From NCBI GenBank assembly GCA_000681355.2, contig JJNX02000002.1, positions 27,192 to 91,191 of the forward strand: a stretch of DNA of 64,000 nt. Direction: 5' to 3'. This DNA is from Peptococcaceae bacterium SCADC1_2_3. GTDB lineage: Bacteria > Bacillota > Desulfotomaculia > Desulfotomaculales > Nap2-2B. Positions within the stretch are counted from its first letter, which is position 1, and the number at the start of each line of letters is the position of its first letter. The position numbers and the translations under genes are program-made. Below, piece after piece: positions 60,088 through 64,000 of the stretch. The notes beneath the pieces were generated by a model, which saw nothing but the letters and a program-made list of their open reading frames with translations, did no database searches and was not told the origin of the DNA.

Positions 60088-61755
60088 TTACTTTACCAGC
60101 TTTGCCCGGGCATAAGTACGGTAAACTTTGCTAACTTCAACGGGCACTATTTCACCTACCAGGGAGCCGGCTCCCTCAATGTCCACTATGAAACCATTTA
60201 AACGGGCAATTCCGTCATTAAGTTTGTTAACGTGGGGTTCTTCTACCTTAACTTCTAACACCTGTCCCGGTTTAACCGGCTGGAAGCCACCGGCTTGAAT
60301 ATCGGCCTGATCATATAACGGACGCATGGTTACGGTTTCAATATGCTGGACTGTCGAGCCGCGAATATAAAGTCTTTTACCTGTTCTTTGCTCTAATTCC
60401 TTTAAATTAGCGCCGCCGCTGCCGATTAAACGAGCCGCAACTGCCGGATGAGCTTCAATTAAAATGGTAGGGCTTGAGGTACGCGCCGCAAACTCATAAA
60501 TATTATTTTTAAAATTAATACCTACGGTTTCTTCAGATAAAACTTTTCCTCGACCTTCACAATACGGACAAGGTTTTTGCATTACTTCAGCCAGGCTGGG
60601 CCGTGCTTTTTTCCGGGTCATTTCTACCAACCCCAAAGGCGTAATGCCTAAAATATTTACTTTAGTCTTATCCTTTTTAATTTCCTCTTCCAGTGCCTGC
60701 AAAATTTTTTGGCGGTTTTCCTCTTTCTCCAAATCAATAAAATCTACAATAATAATCCCGCCTATATTTCTAAGCCTTAAGGAGCGTCCTATTTCCGCCG
60801 CGGCTTCCAAATTTGTCCTTAATACGGTCTCCTCTAAATTTTTATCTCCTACATATTTCCCGGTATTTACGTCTACCACGGTTAAAGCCTCGGTCTGGTC
60901 AAAGATAAGATAGCCCCCGCATTTAAGCCATACTTTGCGCAACAAGGCCTTTTCCAATTCCTGTTCCAGGCCGTATTCCCAAAAAATATTATCGTGTTCT
61001 TCTAGAATTACCTTGCTTTTTAAGTGAGGAGCAGAAAGGTCCAACAATTCTATTATTTTTTCGTACTCGTGGCGCGCATCCACAATTAACCGGTTTACCT
61101 CAGGGTCAAATACATCCCTTAAGATACGCTGTATTAATTCCAGATCCCGGTGGATTAAATTAGGAGCAGAGCTGTTTTTGGCCTTATTTAAAATTTTCCG
61201 CCAAAGCTTAACCAGCACGTCAATATCTTGACCCAGTTCTTCCTCCTCCAACCCTTCAGCCATGGTACGCATAATTATACCCATACCGGCCGGTTTAACC
61301 TTCCGGGTGAACTCTTTTAACCTTTCACGCTCTTTTTCGGCTTCAATCCGGCGGGAAATCCCCACGTTATCTACGGTAGGCATCAATACGGCGTAACGCC
61401 CGGGTATGGTCAGGTGGGTTGTTACCCGTGGACCCTTAGTCCCAAGAGGTTCTTTAACAATCTGGACAATAATTTCCTGGCCTTTTTTAACCACGTCAGT
61501 AATGTTGTTCTGTCCGTTTGTTCTTACGGCAGATAGGGCGTCTTCAACATATAAAAAGGCATTTTTTTCTAAACCTATATCCACAAAAGCCGCCTGCATG
61601 CCGGGCAGCACATTTTCAATCCTTCCCTTAAAAATATTCCCTACCAGGCGCTGCCCTACCGCTCTTTCTATATGTACTTCAACCAGCAATTTATTTTCTA
61701 AAACGGCTACTCTTGTTTCTTCTTCGCCTGCGTTAATAATAATTTCTTTAAACAT
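60088..61755 (-). CDS. rng: Ribonuclease E/G
   Basis: Endoribonuclease for rRNA maturation and mRNA turnover. 555 residues: an S1 domain (VGNIFKGRIENVLPGMQAAFVDIG), the catalytic DNase-I-like domain with metal-binding Asp in VVDVNTGKYVGDKNLEETVLRTN, and the zinc link MQKPCPYCEGRGKVL. AAGGGGAG precedes ATG 61755. It stands downstream of the two radical-SAM-linked genes, the usual clostridial order before L21. Confidence 0.95.
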   Translation of the reverse strand: MFKEIIINAGEEETRVAVLENKLLVEVHIERAVGQRLVGNIFKGRIENVLPGMQAAFVDIGLEKNAFLYVEDALSAVRTNGQNNITDVVKKGQEIIVQIVKEPLGTKGPRVTTHLTIPGRYAVLMPTVDNVGISRRIEAEKERERLKEFTRKVKPAGMGIIMRTMAEGLEEEELGQDIDVLVKLWRKILNKAKNSSAPNLIHRDLELIQRILRDVFDPEVNRLIVDARHEYEKIIELLDLSAPHLKSKVILEEHDNIFWEYGLEQELEKALLRKVWLKCGGYLIFDQTEALTVVDVNTGKYVGDKNLEETVLRTNLEAAAEIGRSLRLRNIGGIIIVDFIDLEKEENRQKILQALEEEIKKDKTKVNILGITPLGLVEMTRKKARPSLAEVMQKPCPYCEGRGKVLSEETVGINFKNNIYEFAARTSSPTILIEAHPAVAARLIGSGGANLKELEQRTGKRLYIRGSTVQHIETVTMRPLYDQADIQAGGFQPVKPGQVLEVKVEEPHVNKLNDGIARLNGFIVDIEGAGSLVGEIVPVEVSKVYRTYARAKLVK

Positions 61756-61769
61756 TTTAAAACTCCCCT

Positions 61770-62528
61770 TCAAGGTATTAATAATTCTTGGGGACCCAGT
61801 TCGGTACGGATAATTTTTGCTTCATCAAGGTCAACTTGAGCCGGAAAATCCGCTAAAAAAACCTGTAGAACCTGATCCGGGCGAACATTGCCCATACTTC
61901 CCAACCTTAATTCCATTTCCAAAAAAATTTCATTTGCTTTTACCTGTCCTTTTAAAGAAAAGATTCCCGGCCGAATATTTTGCTCTTTTTCTTTTTCTTC
62001 CTTTTTCTTGTTTTTTTTCTTAGGCTTAAGCAGACGATGAATAATAATTTCGTCGGCCGCTAAAAAAGTCTGAATATAATTAGCCAGCTCTTCGGCCTTA
62101 ATTTCTCCGGTTAAAGGTATCCTGGCCTGATAAGCAGCCCGGCGGGCGAGCATCACCAGCGAGGGTCTGTCTTTTGACATTTTTGGCAGCATCCAGGCTT
62201 TATTTACCCTTAAGCCTTCCGGAAGCACATCATTTAACAAAGAGCATAAGCTGTCCGGCGTTAACGCCCTAATTAAATTCAGGTCCAGGTATTCTTTTTC
62301 CCCAGCTATCCCTACGGGCAACGGAGGTCCATAGCTTAAATCAGGATGAGGGTTAAACCCCTGGGTTAAAGCTACGGGCAAACACGCCCGCCGGACAGCC
62401 CGGGTAAAGGTTCTGATTAAATCATGGTGCGAAAAATAACGGGCCAAACCCATTTTAGAAAACTGGAGCCGGTACCACCAAAAGGTATTTACTGGTTTTT
62501 GCGGGAGTACAGGGCTAAGATCTACCAT
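61770..62528 (-). CDS. TIGR03936-family (DUF2344) radical-SAM-linked protein
   Basis: 252 residues. YRLQFSKMGLARYFSHHDLIRTFTRAVRRACLPVALTQGFNPHP and LSYGPPLPVGIAGEKEYLDL are the family signature. A lysine/glutamate-rich insert (KPKKKNKKKEEKEKE) lies near residue 170. It overlaps the upstream radical SAM gene by 14 bases; the two act together in an unknown process, probably RNA- or ribosome-related by neighbourhood. Confidence 0.9.
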   Translation of the reverse strand: MVDLSPVLPQKPVNTFWWYRLQFSKMGLARYFSHHDLIRTFTRAVRRACLPVALTQGFNPHPDLSYGPPLPVGIAGEKEYLDLNLIRALTPDSLCSLLNDVLPEGLRVNKAWMLPKMSKDRPSLVMLARRAAYQARIPLTGEIKAEELANYIQTFLAADEIIIHRLLKPKKKNKKKEEKEKEQNIRPGIFSLKGQVKANEIFLEMELRLGSMGNVRPDQVLQVFLADFPAQVDLDEAKIIRTELGPQELLIP

Positions 62529-64000
62529 TCATTACCTCCGGGTTTCCGGCTATAACTTCGTTTACTTCCGGGGCTATTATTTCCGGAGCCACCCCAAAGG
62601 CCGGACATAAACCACACCCTGCACATTTTCCCCTCCGGCAGGCAGGAGTCTGCTGGCCCTTTAGGGCCAATTCCATCTCCTGCCGTAAAAAATCCTTACT
62701 TACCCCAAGATTTAAATGATCCCACGGCAGTACCTCGGCATAATCATAACACCGGTTAGCGTAAAAAGCCGGGTCCAGTCCCATCTGTTGAAAAGCATCG
62801 CTCCAACGCTCAAATTGAAAGTATTCCGACCAGCCATCAAAACGGCATCCTTCCCGCCAGGCTTTTTCAATCACCCGGCCAAGCCGGCGATCTCCCCGGG
62901 CTAACACGGCTTCAATAAAACTCATTTCGGGCTCGCTCCACCGAAAAATCAGGTTGCGTCCTTTTAACTGCTCCCGCAAGCGTTTTTGCCTCTGCCGCAA
63001 GACAGCTATCTCGGCCTGGGGTTCCCACTGAAAAACAGTGTGCGCTTTAGGAACAAAGGAAGAAACGCTTACGGTAACCTTTAACCTGGCGGGGGAGACT
63101 TTTTGGTCTATCCCCATCCTTAACACCCGGTAGGCCAGCCTGGCTATCTCAATTACATCCTCCTCAGTTTCCGTGGGTAAACCAAGCATAAAGTACAGCT
63201 TAACCGCGGACCAGCCAGCCTTAAAGGCGGACGAGACCGCGGCCATTAAATCTTCTTCCGTAACCCCCTTGTTAATTACCTCGCGCAACCGCCGGCTGCC
63301 GGCTTCCGGAGCAAAGGTAAGGCCGGCCCGGCGAACCCGTTGGACTTCCTGCGCCAAAGCCACCGAAAAGGTATCCACCCGCAAGGAGGGCAATGAAACG
63401 TTTATCCCTTGATCTTCAAAACGGTCAAGCAAAAATCTGGTTATTTCTTTTATCTGCGAATAATCGGCCGAACTTAAAGAAATAAGTGAAATTTCATCAT
63501 AACCAGTACTATGGACTAATTTTTCCGCCTGGGAAAGCAGGGTAGCGGGAGTTTTTTCCCGCACGGGACGGTAAATAATCCCGGCCTGGCAAAAACGGCA
63601 GCCGTGCGTACAGCCCCGCATAACCTCCAGCATGACCCGGTCATGTACAATTTCTATTCCCGGCACAATCAAGCGGGTAGGAAAAGAAGCCTGGTCAAAA
63701 TTAGTCACCACCCGGCGCGTTACCCGGGCGGGAATGTCGTCCTGCGTTGGCTTAACCGCTTCAATTCTCCCGTCAGACCGATAACTCACCAGGTAAAAAG
63801 AGGGGACATAAATCCCGGCAATCTTCGCCGCCCGGTAAAGAAACTGGCGGCGGGAACAGCCTTCTCTTGACATCAGCTTGTAAAGGTCTAACAATTCCTG
63901 AATTACCTCTTCACCCTCCCCAATTACAAACAAGTCAATAAAATCGGCCAGGGGCTCAGGGTTGCAGGCACACGGCCCGCCGGCAATAACCAAAGGTTCT
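62515..64000 (-). CDS. TIGR03960-family radical SAM protein, N-terminus cut by window edge
   Basis: At least 495 residues visible; the start is beyond base 64000. The end of a B12-binding-like domain (VIAGGPCACNPEPLADFIDLFVIGEGE) is followed by the radical SAM core with cluster motif CTHGCRFCQAG and RPVREKTPATLL. FAPEAGSRRLREVINKGV and YFMLGLPTETEEDV are also typical. A Cys-rich tail (CRRGKCAGCGLCPAFG) may bind another cluster. Paired with the DUF2344 gene downstream. Confidence 0.93.
   Translation of the reverse strand, partial: EPLVIAGGPCACNPEPLADFIDLFVIGEGEEVIQELLDLYKLMSREGCSRRQFLYRAAKIAGIYVPSFYLVSYRSDGRIEAVKPTQDDIPARVTRRVVTNFDQASFPTRLIVPGIEIVHDRVMLEVMRGCTHGCRFCQAGIIYRPVREKTPATLLSQAEKLVHSTGYDEISLISLSSADYSQIKEITRFLLDRFEDQGINVSLPSLRVDTFSVALAQEVQRVRRAGLTFAPEAGSRRLREVINKGVTEEDLMAAVSSAFKAGWSAVKLYFMLGLPTETEEDVIEIARLAYRVLRMGIDQKVSPARLKVTVSVSSFVPKAHTVFQWEPQAEIAVLRQRQKRLREQLKGRNLIFRWSEPEMSFIEAVLARGDRRLGRVIEKAWREGCRFDGWSEYFQFERWSDAFQQMGLDPAFYANRCYDYAEVLPWDHLNLGVSKDFLRQEMELALKGQQTPACRRGKCAGCGLCPAFGVAPEIIAPEVNEVIAGNPEVMNGRS

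Overview
The window comes from an anaerobic, endospore-forming Bacillota (Firmicutes), most likely a Peptococcaceae/Desulfotomaculia-type clostridium. The support is spoIVA, spoIIM, a Spo0B-like kinase and a CwlD-type amidase, a zinc-type adenylate kinase, the order rng - rplU - rpmA - spo0B-like - obg - proB - proA, and an EtfAB/acyl-CoA dehydrogenase operon. No rRNA is present; three tRNAs are (Pro-CGG, Arg-TCT, Leu-TAA).

Layout. 0-8 kb: a partial response regulator, a secreted helical protein, two small zinc-ribbon proteins, arsenite methyltransferase, a HepT/MntA toxin-antitoxin pair, and an HlyD-ATPase-permease export operon carrying three separate lesions. 8-32.9 kb: mostly backbone on the minus strand: EtfB-EtfA-acyl-CoA dehydrogenase, pheA, trxB, thrB-hom, spoIVA, a LysM-NlpC/P60 hydrolase, an MTA phosphorylase-family enzyme, adk, xerD-DUF362-spoIIM, a PhaC-like hydrolase, cwlD, nfu and a MacAB-type exporter. 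33-40.5 kb: a REP-transposase relic, a PyrR-type attenuator, then pyrB-pyrC-carA-carB with no pyrK/pyrD following.

40.58-44.25 kb is the most unusual part: a relic integron. A truncated IntI-type integrase gene on the plus strand lies divergent from three minus-strand cassettes. The cassettes are separated by attC-like sites (42354-42444, 41499-41634, 40587-40675), with a candidate attI crossover at 43425-43431. Their contents are toxin-antitoxin genes (RelBE-like and BrnTA-like, fused by a deletion), a chimera of a SIR2-type fragment and a flavin-reductase-type fragment, a DUF3795 protein and a TPR-like protein. The integrase lost its catalytic domain where it meets hemL.

44-54 kb: hemL, cutA, queH and malic enzyme, then a second accessory island. 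It holds a three-gene unit (small helical protein, zinc-hook SMC/Rad50-like ATPase, PD-(D/E)xK nuclease) that looks like an SMC-based defence system, a VapBC pair, a second HepT/MntA pair, very dense GC-rich hairpins and an internally deleted tyrosine recombinase. 54-64 kb: backbone proA-proB, obg, spo0B-like, rpmA, rplU, a fumarylacetoacetase-family hydrolase, rng and two radical-SAM-linked genes.

Small palindromic repeats run through the window: a CAGGC/GCCTG family (one copy inserted in frame in pyrC, another probably in cwlD), a MITE-like family with an 11-bp target duplication, GGGGACGG palindromes on both sides of carAB, and a 50-bp repeat that supplies the pyrB ribosome-binding site and start codon. 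All coordinates and motifs were read by eye; no database search was possible.
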